Assembly (NCBI GenBank): GCA_038206395.1
Contig: JBBRAX010000022.1
Coordinates: 37,569 to 101,568 of the forward strand
DNA from: JAGSPQ01 sp038206395
GTDB lineage: Bacteria > Myxococcota > Myxococcia > Myxococcales > Myxococcaceae
Direction of reading: 5' to 3'
Length of the DNA stretch: 64,000 nt
A model generated the notes under the pieces. It saw nothing but the letters and a program-made list of their open reading frames with translations. It made no database searches and was not told the DNA's origin. Below are positions 8,211-16,735 of the stretch, in pieces (the stretch's first letter is position 1; the number at the start of each line of letters is the position of its first letter). The translations under genes were made by a program, and so were the position numbers.

Positions 8211-9785
8211 TTGGTGGCGCGGCTTACCACGGCACAAAGCGTGGACGAAGAGTCGCTGGGCGAGCGATTCGAATCACGCGCGCGCCAGCAGGGCGGCATC
8301 TACTTCACGCCGGGCTGGCTGGTGCAGCAGGTGCTCGAGTCGGTCGCGCGGTTCGTGCCGGACGAAGGAACCCTGGTGGTCGTGGACCCGGCGTGTGGCG
8401 CAGGCGCTTTTCTCGCCGCCGCAGCCGAACGGTTTCCGCGCGCGACGCTGCTGGGCTGCGAGCTCGAGGCAGCGTCGGTGAAAGACTGCCGCGAGCGCGT
8501 GCCGAAGGCGACGGTGGTGCACGGCGACGCGCTGCGAGGGCCGGCGATGGCGAAGCTGTTGAAGGAGGTGCCGCCGGGCGCTTTCGAGCTGTGGGTGGGG
8601 AACCCGCCGTACAACGGCCGTTCGGCGTTGCTGGACGACAAGGAAGCCTTCGCGCGAATGCAGCAACTGCTGGCGCCCGAGGCGAAGCTGGCAAAGGGCC
8701 AGAGCCTGCGCGACGACTTCGCGTTCTTTTTGCTGGTGGCGGCGCAGCGGCTCTCACCGCGGGAAGGCGCGCTGGCTTTCGTCACGAGCGCGAGTCTGCT
8801 GGACGCTTTTCTCTATGGGCCGCTGCGACAGACGCTGCTGACCAGGCTGGCGTTGAGGCAGGCGGTGGATCTGGGCGGCGGCATCTTCCGCGGTACGAAG
8901 GTGCGCACGTGCTTCACGGTGTGGACGACGGGACGCGAGGGCGACGTGCTTTCCCCTGCCCCGCCACAGTTCCGGCTGAAGGAAGAGTCGGCCGAGGCCA
9001 CGGCGCTGCACGCGCAGTGGACGAAGGAAGGGGAGCCGCTGACGAAGCTGATTCCGGTGAGCCTGCCGGGGCTGAAGACGCGGTTCGACGAGCTGCTGAC
9101 GGACGCGGATCCCGAGAAGCTGCGATTGCGATTGGTCGAGCTGATGAAGACTCCGAAGAATGGGCTGGCCGCTTTCGCGAAGCAGCACGGCATCCCCGAG
9201 TCGTGCATGAAGAAGTTGGAGGCGCTTCCGACAGGGCTGGAAATCGACCCGGCGAAGGTGCGGGCGTTCATCCGGTACCGCGGGGCGCAGTCGCGAGGGC
9301 CGACGGCGTTTTGTTACGTCGATCGTCAGCTCATTCCGCGGGGTGACCACCGGCTGCAGCGAGGCTGGGACCCACACCAGGGGCGTTGCAAGCTGGTGTT
9401 CAACGTGCGCGAGCTGCCGCTGTGGGCCGAGCTCGTCGAAGAGGCGGGCTGCGTGACGGCGTATCAGCACACGCGGTTCGCTCCGCTGTGGGTGCCGAGG
9501 AAGGCACGGGACGAAGGCTCGACCGACGAGACGCTGGTGCCGAACCTCTCGCCGCGCGGCCTCGAGTGGGCCGAGCAGCTGGGTGGGCCGCGCGAGGTGT
9601 TCGCCGAGGTGGCGCGGTTCATCCGTTCGCCTGCGGTGCAGGAACTCTGGGCGCCCGCATTCGGGGCGTCGGAAGAGCTGTGCGTTCCGGACCTATCGGT
9701 GCGTGAGTCGGAAACGCCTGCGCCCGAAGCCCCGCCCGAGCCGACCAGGCGTCAACCGTCCGCGCAGCCGCTGCGGAAGAGCTGA
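8211..9785 (+). CDS. Orphan N6-adenine-type DNA methyltransferase (Eco57I / type ISP-like)
   Basis: The protein has 524 residues. A Y-F-T-P-G-W-L-V segment (residues 31-38) leads into the SAM-binding motif I D-P-A-C-G-A-G-A-F-L (59-68), and the catalytic motif IV N-P-P-Y is at 131-134, the amino-methyltransferase (adenine) class. Motif VIII-like A-F-V-T-S-A-S-L-L-D follows near 190. The C-terminal half, with an F-I-R-Y-R patch and C-Y-V-D-R-Q-L-I-P-R, recalls the target-recognition region of type ISP and Eco57I-like enzymes. No helicase, nuclease or partner gene is adjacent, so it appears solitary; it could act in regulation or be a remnant of a restriction or phage-defence unit. TTG at 8211 and GTG at 8214 both follow GGAGG (8200-8204) at 6 and 9 bases; either may be the start. 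Confidence 0.8.
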   Translation: MVARLTTAQSVDEESLGERFESRARQQGGIYFTPGWLVQQVLESVARFVPDEGTLVVVDPACGAGAFLAAAAERFPRATLLGCELEAASVKDCRERVPKATVVHGDALRGPAMAKLLKEVPPGAFELWVGNPPYNGRSALLDDKEAFARMQQLLAPEAKLAKGQSLRDDFAFFLLVAAQRLSPREGALAFVTSASLLDAFLYGPLRQTLLTRLALRQAVDLGGGIFRGTKVRTCFTVWTTGREGDVLSPAPPQFRLKEESAEATALHAQWTKEGEPLTKLIPVSLPGLKTRFDELLTDADPEKLRLRLVELMKTPKNGLAAFAKQHGIPESCMKKLEALPTGLEIDPAKVRAFIRYRGAQSRGPTAFCYVDRQLIPRGDHRLQRGWDPHQGRCKLVFNVRELPLWAELVEEAGCVTAYQHTRFAPLWVPRKARDEGSTDETLVPNLSPRGLEWAEQLGGPREVFAEVARFIRSPAVQELWAPAFGASEELCVPDLSVRESETPAPEAPPEPTRRQPSAQPLRKS

Positions 9786-9863
9786 CCGCGGACGGGGGGC
9801 CGCCCGTATCGTCCCGTTTTCACTGAAAACGAGGATGGCGTGGGGGCTGCTCAATGCCTCGTC

Positions 9864-11222
9864 ATGCACTCCCCCAAACTCGCGCTTCTTGCAGCCCTCT
9901 TGGTCACCGCCTGCGGCCCCGGCTACACGCCCATCAGCTACCCGCCCGAGAACAAGACCATCGACCACTCGTCTGGGAAGGTTGCGGCCGGCACGGCGTG
10001 CACCACCAGCGATGCGTGCGGAACCATTTCCGGGTGCGCGACGGATGGGTTTCCGGGCGGCTACTGCACCAACACCTGTAAGAACGCTGCCGATTGCGGC
10101 GGGGGCAATGACCGTTGCGTCAACCTGCTGTCCGACCCCAAGAACGCGTGGTGCACAGCGCCCTGCGCAAAGCCGGGTACGCGCTCGACTTGCCGCAATG
10201 GGTACATCTGTCGGGGTCTCGAGGGTGAAGACGACGGGTTCTGCTGGCCCGAATCGAAGACCGCTCCTCCAGCGAAGAGCGCCGTCGGAGCCAGCTGTTC
10301 GTCGAATGATCAGTGCGCGGTGAATGGTTGCTCGGTGGATGGATGGCCGGGTGGCTACTGCACGAAGCCCTGCACCGAGTCCTCGCAGTGTGGTGCGGGT
10401 GCGCGCTGCCTGAATGACACCGACACGAACCAGATCTACTGCGTTGCGACGTGTGCGCAGCCCAACAGCCAGTCGACCTGCCGCAACGGTTACACCTGCC
10501 TTGCCTACGCGGCACCCCGCACGGACGGCTTTTGCTACCCTGGAAGCTCGGGAAGTGGCGGTGGCGGTGGCGGTGGTGGTGGCGGTGGTGGTGGCGGCGG
10601 TGGTGGTGGCGGTGGTGGTGGCGGTGGCAGCAGCGGCGGCGGCGCGGGTGGCGGCAGTGGCGCAGGTGGAGGCAACCCGCTGCCAACGACAATCAACTAT
10701 CGGGTGACGTCAGTGACGGGCAACTTCTCGGGTGAAGCGATGCACGTCGAATCTGCGACACGTACCGACACGCTTCTCTCGAACCAGTGCGAGTACACAT
10801 CGTCGAGCACCGCCTCTGGGTTCATCGGTGCGACTTCAACGTCGCCAAATCTCACGATGACGGGCCTGGCCACCTGCCCTGCTGGCCATGCGACCTCGAC
10901 GGCTGCTGCGGCGTGCACCACCCAAACGGTGAATCTGAATGGGGTCAACTTCGAAGTGCTGGTGACGGTCTACGGCTGGGCGGACAACTCGACGGTCATG
11001 TTCCGGGTACGCTACCCGCCCGTCGGCCTGCCCGGCTGCAACTACGCCAGCGTCCTCTGGAGCGGCGTGCACGAGTGGTCAATGACTGCATCGACGACCG
11101 TCGGGAAGTTCCGCGCAGGCCAGCCCTTCCTGCTGGTGTTCGCGGGCGCCAAATACCTGAGCACGAGCAACAAGACGTCAGACGTGGCCTGGAACTTCGA
11201 GATGATGGTCGAGCCGAAGTAG
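9864..11222 (+). CDS. Cys-rich lipoprotein with two WPGGYC-type modules and a polyglycine linker
   Basis: The protein has 452 residues, started at the ATG that opens a lipoprotein signal (L-L-V-T-A-C, Cys17); an upstream GTG at 9840 would spoil the signal. Two tandem Cys-rich modules of about 85 residues cover roughly 40-135 and 140-230. Each reads like C-x(5)-C ... G-[FW]-P-G-G-Y-C ... C-x(5)-C ... S-T-C-R-N-G-Y-x-C ... G-F-C. A glycine/serine linker of about 40 residues follows, then a C-terminal domain of about 180 residues rich in Thr, Ser and Val that I do not recognise. It is probably anchored in the outer membrane and exposed. Function unknown; the same module recurs in other proteins of this window. 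Confidence 0.8.
   Translation: MHSPKLALLAALLVTACGPGYTPISYPPENKTIDHSSGKVAAGTACTTSDACGTISGCATDGFPGGYCTNTCKNAADCGGGNDRCVNLLSDPKNAWCTAPCAKPGTRSTCRNGYICRGLEGEDDGFCWPESKTAPPAKSAVGASCSSNDQCAVNGCSVDGWPGGYCTKPCTESSQCGAGARCLNDTDTNQIYCVATCAQPNSQSTCRNGYTCLAYAAPRTDGFCYPGSSGSGGGGGGGGGGGGGGGGGGGGGGGGSSGGGAGGGSGAGGGNPLPTTINYRVTSVTGNFSGEAMHVESATRTDTLLSNQCEYTSSSTASGFIGATSTSPNLTMTGLATCPAGHATSTAAAACTTQTVNLNGVNFEVLVTVYGWADNSTVMFRVRYPPVGLPGCNYASVLWSGVHEWSMTASTTVGKFRAGQPFLLVFAGAKYLSTSNKTSDVAWNFEMMVEPK
10554..10674 (+). repeat. GGTGGC-type microsatellite encoding the polyglycine linker
   Basis: A run of GGT and GGC codons, partly in GGTGGC hexamer register, encodes the glycine linker of the lipoprotein at 9864-11222. 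All units are multiples of three, so slippage would change linker length without a frameshift. Confidence 0.8.
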
Positions 11223-11233
11223 CGGCTCTAAAT

Positions 11234-13522
11234 TTAGATGTAGCCGAAGCGTCGGCGCAGGGCCCACTCGAGGCCGACGATCATCACCAGGGTCAGCAGC
11301 CAATACCAGCGATCCCACAGCGGCTGGTCTTTGCTGCGACCCACCTCGACCAGCGGCGGCTCGAGAAGCGGGACGCTGGCGAGGGAAGTGTCGGAAGGAA
11401 GCGTGAATGACTTTCCGCCGGTGGCCTTCGCAATCTCGGCCATCAACGCAGCACCGACGTGCGCATCGGCGAGCTCAGAGCCGACCGCGCGCACGGCGAG
11501 CGCGTCTTGCCCGGTGCCCAATGACTTGCCGTTCTTGGTGGCAGTCGAGCGCAGCAGGTACGCGCCGGGCGGAGGCGGCGGGAACTCGACGCGGGCCGAA
11601 CCGTCTGCCCCGGCGACGACCTGCTGGGTGCCCACGAGGCGGCCGTCATCGGCAGAGACGAGCTCGACGGTGACGTCGGCTCCGGCGGCGGGCTGGTAGT
11701 CGGGAAGCCGGGCGACGATGCCCACTCCGACGGGGCGGCCGGGTTCGACGCTGGGAGGATCTGCCTGAACCTGCAGCGTGGTGAGATCTGGGTCCCGCAC
11801 CAGCCAGCGCAGCGCATTTCCCCAGAAGCGTTCGTAGTGACGAGACGGCGCGCCGCCGACGTGAGAGGTGAACGCCCAGTACCAGCTCGCATCGGTCATC
11901 AGCGTCATCGTGCGGCCGCGGCCGAACTCCCACAGCGCCAGCACCGGAGCACTCTGGCCCGCCACGTTCGCATACGGATGATCGAGCAGCACCACGGCGC
12001 CCGGCTTCGCCCGCGTGAGGTTGAGGCCCGGAATCGCGGGCAACGACGCCCACGCCGATTCCGCGGAGCCCGAGCCGGTGCCGAGCGCGGTGACGGGGTG
12101 CCGCTGACCATCGGGAGTCAGGCGGGCCTTGAAGGTCTGACCATCCGAAGGGCCAGCCGACTCGACGGGCAGCGCCTCGGCCAGCATGGTGAAAGAGAAG
12201 CGCGAGTCTCCGAAGGAACGATCGCCACCGACCACTGCCAGCGCCCCACCCTTCGAGATGTAGTTCTTGAGGTCGCGCTCGTAGGTGGCGATCGAGAGGC
12301 CAGGCTCGGTGTAGCCAAAGTTCAGGAAGACCACGACGTCGAACGTGTCGAGCTTCTCGCGGAAGATCTCCTCCATCGGGAAGGGAATCAGCGACAGCTC
12401 GCGCTCGTCGTTCGACGTGTTCGCGTTGTCGCCGCTGTTTCGCAGAATGTAGAAGCTGATCAGCTCGACGTTCGGATCCTGCTTCAACAGGCCGCGCAGA
12501 AACCTTTCGTCCCAGCTCGGGCGGCCCGAGACGAGCAGCACGCGCATGCGATCGCGAATCACCTTCAGCGCAAAAGAACGGGTGTTGTTCTCGACGACGG
12601 CTTCGTCGGGGAAGACCGGCGTCGACACCGTGTAGACGAACCGGCCCGTCTGGTCGGGCGTGAAGGTGAAAGACACGGTCTGGGTGTCCTCGTTCTTGGC
12701 GAAGCGCACCTGCTGGGTGGCGACCGTGCGTCCCTCGCGAGACAGCACGACGGACACGTTCTCGCCCTTGTAACCGTGGCCCTTCAGCTCGACCTCGGCG
12801 GTGACCGAGTTGCGAACGAAGGCGAAGTCGTCGACCTTGATCTGCTCGATCGCGATGTCCTTGAGGCCTTCCTGCCCGACGAGGAAGGTGCTGACGGGCA
12901 CGGCGAGCTCTTCCAGCGAGGCGCGGGTGCGGGCCGACAGCCCAGAGGCCAGATCGACGTTGTCGGCACCGTCAGAGAGCACGATGACGCCGGCGAGCTT
13001 GCGGCTCGAGCTCGAGCTGTCGCCGGCCTTCAGCGCGCGAAGGGCCGCCAGCAGATCCGTTCGTCCCGCGCGAGGAGGCGTGTTGCGCACCGACTCCGCG
13101 CTGACGGGCGCGAGCTCGGGGTCGAAGCCGAAGACGTCAAAGGCGTAGCGGTCTTTCATCGCCTCGAACTGTGGAGCGAAAGCGTCCAGCGCATCTGCGA
13201 CCTGCGACGAGCGCGTCGGGCCGTTGGGCTCGACGGGGAACCCCATCGACGCCGAACGATCGACCAGGACGGCGACCCGGTTGCGGGCGCGGGCGACCTG
13301 CAGGTTTCGAAGCGCGGGCTCGAGCAGGAAGAAGAGCGCACAGAAGCCGGCCAGGATGCGCAGGCCCCACAGCAGCGCGCGGCGGCGGCGATCGGGCTCG
13401 CGGTAGAGGCCAAGGCACGCGAGCACGACGCCCGCGACGAGGGCGGCACAGAGGATGACCAGGACCCAGGCCGGCAGGGGTGAGAGGCTGACCAGCTTCC
13501 AGGTCTGCTGCGCGGAGTCCAT
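11234..13522 (-). CDS. VWA-domain membrane protein with glutamine-amidotransferase-like domain
   Basis: The protein has 762 residues. Two membrane helices at the N-terminus (about 19-39 and 50-70) are followed by a von Willebrand A domain with the metal-binding D-x-S-x-S motif at 88-92 (D-R-S-A-S) and a V-I-V-L-S-D-G-A-D-N strand. Ig-like strands span roughly 200-320. A class I glutamine amidotransferase-like Rossmann region (M-R-V-L-L-V-S-G-R-P-S-W near 330, then G-G-A-L-A-V-V-G-G) covers 330-560, and a terminal helix lies near 735-755. This architecture is common next to MoxR AAA ATPases and DUF4159 proteins. It is directly downstream of a DUF4159 gene (4-base gap), so the two form a unit. 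The amidotransferase-like part need not be catalytic. Role unproven; probably envelope assembly or stress. Confidence 0.8.
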   Translation of the reverse strand: MDSAQQTWKLVSLSPLPAWVLVILCAALVAGVVLACLGLYREPDRRRRALLWGLRILAGFCALFFLLEPALRNLQVARARNRVAVLVDRSASMGFPVEPNGPTRSSQVADALDAFAPQFEAMKDRYAFDVFGFDPELAPVSAESVRNTPPRAGRTDLLAALRALKAGDSSSSSRKLAGVIVLSDGADNVDLASGLSARTRASLEELAVPVSTFLVGQEGLKDIAIEQIKVDDFAFVRNSVTAEVELKGHGYKGENVSVVLSREGRTVATQQVRFAKNEDTQTVSFTFTPDQTGRFVYTVSTPVFPDEAVVENNTRSFALKVIRDRMRVLLVSGRPSWDERFLRGLLKQDPNVELISFYILRNSGDNANTSNDERELSLIPFPMEEIFREKLDTFDVVVFLNFGYTEPGLSIATYERDLKNYISKGGALAVVGGDRSFGDSRFSFTMLAEALPVESAGPSDGQTFKARLTPDGQRHPVTALGTGSGSAESAWASLPAIPGLNLTRAKPGAVVLLDHPYANVAGQSAPVLALWEFGRGRTMTLMTDASWYWAFTSHVGGAPSRHYERFWGNALRWLVRDPDLTTLQVQADPPSVEPGRPVGVGIVARLPDYQPAAGADVTVELVSADDGRLVGTQQVVAGADGSARVEFPPPPPGAYLLRSTATKNGKSLGTGQDALAVRAVGSELADAHVGAALMAEIAKATGGKSFTLPSDTSLASVPLLEPPLVEVGRSKDQPLWDRWYWLLTLVMIVGLEWALRRRFGYI

Positions 13523-13526
13523 CGGG

Positions 13527-14270
13527 CTAGCGCCGCCGCTTCATGATCATCGGCAGGTGAACCGCGTCGTCTTTGTAGTCGAGGCACATCGCGTACATCA
13601 CGACGTTGATCGCCAGCCGCGTCGCGTACTCGCGCTGCCGTTCACCGCCGGGCACGGGCTCGAACTCGAAGGAGCCGCCTTCGTCGCGGTTCATCGCTCC
13701 GAGGACGTCGTTCTGAGAATAGAGAACGGCGGCGCGGCGGCCGATCGACGCGGCCTCGAGCCAGGGCTTGTTGAGCACCCGGCCCGGCGCGGCATCGAGG
13801 AGGAAGAAGCTCTTGAAGACGACGTGGGTCGACGGCACCTGGGCCAGCGGCGCCTGCGGCAGGACCCGGGCGAGCTCGCGCCGGAAGCTCGAGTCGAAGC
13901 CGTTGCCGTCGCTGCCGTCGTTGGCGTCGGCGAAAACAAAGCCGCCGAAGGTGAGGTAACGGCGCAGGTTCTCGACCTCGTCGCTCTTGAGCACCGGCAG
14001 CTCGCCGTCGCTGCCGAGGTAGAGAAACGGGTGCTCGAAGAGGCGCGGGCTCGACAAGGGAATCGCGCGGGCCTCGAGGACGACTTCGATCGAGGTGCGG
14101 CGCTGCAGCTCCCATGCGAGGCGGCGAAGGCCGGAGGCGCGGGTGTCCCACTTGCCGGCGTGCTGGGCGACCGCGGGGATGAACCGCGACGAGTCACCGA
14201 ACGCGAAGGCGCTGGCGACGGGGAGGGTCAGCCCCGCGAGTAACGACCGGCGGCTGAAGGAGTGCGGCAT
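13527..14270 (-). CDS. DUF4159 protein with Tat-type signal peptide
   Basis: The protein has 247 residues from the ATG at 14270. The N-terminus S-F-S-R-R-S-L-L-A-G-L followed by a hydrophobic stretch ending A-F-A-F-G looks like a twin-arginine signal. The mature part matches DUF4159: W-E-L-Q-R-R-T-S-I-E near residue 65, H-P-F-L-Y-L-G-S-D-G, L-R-R-Y-L-T-F-G-G-F-V-F-A-D, and a late Y-S-Q-N-D-V-L-G-A. Longer starts exist but would bury the signal. It precedes the VWA gene by 4 bases and is presumably its partner. A role for DUF4159 proteins is not established. Confidence 0.75.
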   Translation of the reverse strand: MPHSFSRRSLLAGLTLPVASAFAFGDSSRFIPAVAQHAGKWDTRASGLRRLAWELQRRTSIEVVLEARAIPLSSPRLFEHPFLYLGSDGELPVLKSDEVENLRRYLTFGGFVFADANDGSDGNGFDSSFRRELARVLPQAPLAQVPSTHVVFKSFFLLDAAPGRVLNKPWLEAASIGRRAAVLYSQNDVLGAMNRDEGGSFEFEPVPGGERQREYATRLAINVVMYAMCLDYKDDAVHLPMIMKRRR

Positions 14271-14347
14271 GGGCGACGGGTATATACCGCGCATGGTCAG
14301 ACGCGATTCCCGCAGAACGTGCGGCGCCGTTCGGTTATAGGGCGCCC

Positions 14348-14677
14348 ATGGCGAAGGGCAAACGCGACAAGGCGGAAGTGGCGGCGATCGAGACGAAGTC
14401 GCTGCTCGACGTGGCGTGGCGTTCGTACCAGGCCGGCGACATGGTGATCGCGCGGCGCGCGGCGAAGCTCTTGCTGGCGGGCGGCGGGAAGGAAGCCGAC
14501 GAGGCGGTGGCAAAGAAGCTGGGCAAGCAGCTGTTCGCACCGGGCCATGAGGCGGATGCGCGGCAGGTGGCGGCGGACCTGATCGAGCGGACGAACCCTC
14601 CGCCGAAGCCTTTCCTGCTCGGGGGCGCGGCGCTGCTGATCTGGGCGGTGCTGCTCGCGATCGCAAGCCGGGGCTGA
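14348..14677 (+). CDS. Small protein with C-terminal transmembrane anchor, unknown function
   Basis: The protein has 109 residues. A charged, helical cytoplasmic part (A-W-R-S-Y-Q-A-G-D, A-R-R-A-A-K-L-L, reminiscent of one or two TPR-like helices) is followed by one C-terminal helix of about 18 residues and a short R-G end, a tail-anchored layout. I do not recognise the family. Its stop overlaps the start of the next gene by one base (TGATG), so the two membrane proteins are co-translated. It is divergent from the DUF4159 gene. Confidence 0.55.
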   Translation: MAKGKRDKAEVAAIETKSLLDVAWRSYQAGDMVIARRAAKLLLAGGGKEADEAVAKKLGKQLFAPGHEADARQVAADLIERTNPPPKPFLLGGAALLIWAVLLAIASRG

Positions 14678-15405
14678 TGGAGACTTTTCTTCGCGCCATC
14701 GAGGCGTATCAGCGCTTCGACCCCGCCGGGTGGGTGAGCCTCTTCCGGTTTTTCCCGGCGTGGGCGGGCGGGGTGATGATCGCCGGCGGCGTGCTGATGA
14801 TGTTGTTCGGCGGGGGAAAGCTGTTCCGGTTGATTGCCGGGCCGCTGGGGGCAGGGGTGGGCTTTCTGTGGGCGCCGGTGCTGGCGACGAAGCTGGGCTA
14901 CGCGCCGCAGGCCGAACAGGCGCGGGTGGTGGCGACGATTGGCCTCGCCGGCCTGGGCTTTCTTTTTCCGCCGGCGGCGACCTTCTTCGCGTTCGGAATT
15001 CCGCTGGGGATGGTGGCGGCCGAGATGGCCGGGGTGAACGACTGGCTGCTGGGCTTCATCCCCGGGTTCTTCTTCGGCGGCGTGCTGGCGATGGCGGCGC
15101 ACCGATATATCGGCGCGGTCGTGTCTTCTCTGGTGGGGGCGTGGCTGATGTTGCTGGGGCTGCTGGCGGCGCTCTTGCCCTTCACGCCGCTGGTGGAGTC
15201 GGTGGCGCAGCAGCCGTGGGGCGTGCTGATGGCGGCGGCGTTGTTCGCGGTTGCGGGCTGCGTGTACCAGCTGCTGGTGCAGCTCTCGCCGGAGGCGCGG
15301 GCGGCGCAGAAGGAAGAGAAGAAAAGGGCGAAGAAGAAGCTCGCCGAGAAGAAGGCGATCGAGAATCGCTGGTCGAACTATTCGAAGGACAAGGGTCTCG
15401 ATTGA
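14677..15405 (+). CDS. Polytopic membrane protein, unknown function
   Basis: The protein has 242 residues with about six or seven hydrophobic segments, many G/A-rich (W-A-G-G-V-M-I-A-G-G-V-L-M-M-L-F, A-T-I-G-L-A-G-L-G-F-L-F). It ends in a Lys/Glu-rich cytosolic tail of about 40 residues (E-E-K-K-R-A-K-K-K-L). The pattern loosely recalls the DUF4203/TMEM198 type, but this is not certain. It is coupled to the preceding gene by a one-base overlap. Confidence 0.55.
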   Translation: METFLRAIEAYQRFDPAGWVSLFRFFPAWAGGVMIAGGVLMMLFGGGKLFRLIAGPLGAGVGFLWAPVLATKLGYAPQAEQARVVATIGLAGLGFLFPPAATFFAFGIPLGMVAAEMAGVNDWLLGFIPGFFFGGVLAMAAHRYIGAVVSSLVGAWLMLLGLLAALLPFTPLVESVAQQPWGVLMAAALFAVAGCVYQLLVQLSPEARAAQKEEKKRAKKKLAEKKAIENRWSNYSKDKGLD

Positions 15406-15436
15406 CGGGGCCTGTGGTAGCAGCCGGGGACTCAAG

Positions 15437-16228
15437 ATGAAACACGTGGAAGTCGCGAGCGCAGCGGACGATGGGGTGGACTTCGGCCAGGACGCGGGGC
15501 CGTGGCAGAAGCCGAAGGGGCTGACGCCGCGTGGGTGGGCGATCATCGCAGGGTTGGCGGTGGTGCTGAACGCGCCGGTGATTCACTACTACCTGCTGCG
15601 GGGCGCTCCGGAGGCGACGGTGACGTTGCCTTTCGCGGACAACTACGAGGACCCGTCGACGGTGGGGAAGAACTACTTCAGCACGGGCGGGTTCTACCGG
15701 TCGGTGAACGGCGAGCTGCTGTCACCGGGCGTGAAGAACAACCCGCTGTGGCTGAAGGCGAAGCTGCCGCAGAACGTGGCGGTGGAGTTCGACGTGAAGT
15801 CGATGTCGCCCGAGGGGGACATCAAGGTCGAGATCTTCGGCGACGGGTCGGACCACGCGTCGGGGTACGTGCTGATCCACGGCGGCTGGAACAACTCGAT
15901 GAGCATCATCGCGCGGCTGGACGAGCATGGCGCGCCGATGGCGCAGCTGGCGAACCCTGGCGTGGGTGCTGAGATGGTGAAGAGCGGCGCCTTCAAGAAG
16001 GACACGCGGATGCGGGTCGAAGGCGCGCACCGCCCGGTGCAGATCGGAAAGAGCGAGCACTGGCGCATCGAACGCCGCGGCTCGGTGATCACCTGGTTCC
16101 TCGATGGCGCGAAGTACATGGAGCTCGACGACCCGATTCCGCTGGTCGGCGACAGTCACAATCGGTTCGCTTTCTCCTCGTGGGAAGCGCAGCTTTATTT
16201 CGATAACCTGACCGTCACCCCACTGTAA
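15437..16228 (+). CDS. Membrane-anchored protein with LamG/concanavalin-like extracytoplasmic domain
   Basis: The protein has 263 residues from the ATG at 15437. A cytosolic N-terminus of about 33 residues precedes one helix (W-A-I-I-A-G-L-A-V-V-L, about 34-52). The rest is beta-rich with features of concanavalin/jelly-roll lectin domains: an early F-A-D-N-Y-E-D, V-A-V-E-F-D-V-K-S-M-S, a W-R-I-E-R-R-G-S-V-I-T-W-F-L-D-G strand pair near 205-220, and a final Y-F-D-N-L-T-V. Such D-N-L-x-V endings are typical of sugar-binding DUF1080-like folds. No enzyme is claimed. It starts 31 bases after the membrane protein gene. Confidence 0.6.
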   Translation: MKHVEVASAADDGVDFGQDAGPWQKPKGLTPRGWAIIAGLAVVLNAPVIHYYLLRGAPEATVTLPFADNYEDPSTVGKNYFSTGGFYRSVNGELLSPGVKNNPLWLKAKLPQNVAVEFDVKSMSPEGDIKVEIFGDGSDHASGYVLIHGGWNNSMSIIARLDEHGAPMAQLANPGVGAEMVKSGAFKKDTRMRVEGAHRPVQIGKSEHWRIERRGSVITWFLDGAKYMELDDPIPLVGDSHNRFAFSSWEAQLYFDNLTVTPL

Positions 16229-16358
16229 AAAACCGCAAACGAAATGGTTGCAAGCTGTAGGCGGTCGTATACGGTGCCCGGCGCGTTCTCCACGAGGGGG
16301 ACCCATCGCAGTAGAAGTTCCGCAGTCTCAACGCAGCACCAAACCAGGGGTTTCTGAA

Positions 16359-16649
16359 ATGAAGCGTATCGTTCTCGGAGTTGTTGCCGGTCTGTCCCTC
16401 ATCACCGCGGCGGCCTGTGGCGGCGGCGGCGGCGGCGGGCAGTCGACGGAGTGCAAGAATTACATCCTTTGCTACGAGAAGACGGGCGGCACGAAGGGCA
16501 GCCTCGACTCGAGCTACGGCGCGAGCGGCAGCTGCTGGAGCACTGGCGTCGCGGCCAGCGCCGAAGCCTGCACCACGGCCTGCAAGTCTGCCAACGACTC
16601 GTACAAGTCGACGGGCCAGGGCGCCGACGCCGGCTGCACCTTCACCTGA
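16359..16649 (+). CDS. Tiny Cys-rich lipoprotein, member A of a local family
   Basis: The protein has 96 residues. The lipoprotein signal ends T-A-A-A-C (Cys20), followed by a seven-glycine spacer. The mature domain of about 65 residues has six cysteines in the order E-C-x2-Y-I-x-C ... K-x-G-G-T ... G-S-C-W ... A-C-x3-C ... G-C. The same pattern is found in the genes at 17357 and 17659. The even number of cysteines suggests three disulphides in a knot-like exported domain. The chosen ATG opens a standard signal; a longer frame from 16248 does not. A strong terminator follows 40 bases later. Function unknown. Confidence 0.7.
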   Translation: MKRIVLGVVAGLSLITAAACGGGGGGGQSTECKNYILCYEKTGGTKGSLDSSYGASGSCWSTGVAASAEACTTACKSANDSYKSTGQGADAGCTFT

Positions 16650-16688
16650 TCTGACCTGAGACGGGCCTTCGGGTCCGACTCAACAAGG

Positions 16689-16719
16689 CCCTCGGTGCTT
16701 CGTGCACCGGGGGTTTTTT
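16689..16719 (+). terminator. Intrinsic terminator after lipoprotein A
   Basis: A 10-bp stem (16689-16698 with 16704-16713, one T-G wobble) closes a 5-base loop and is followed by six T's (16714-16719). This is a textbook rho-independent terminator for the gene ending at 16649. Flanking CAACAA and TTGTTG could extend the stem, so it may also serve the convergent gene ending at 16736. Confidence 0.9.
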
Positions 16720-16735
16720 GTTGCCCGCAGTTTGG

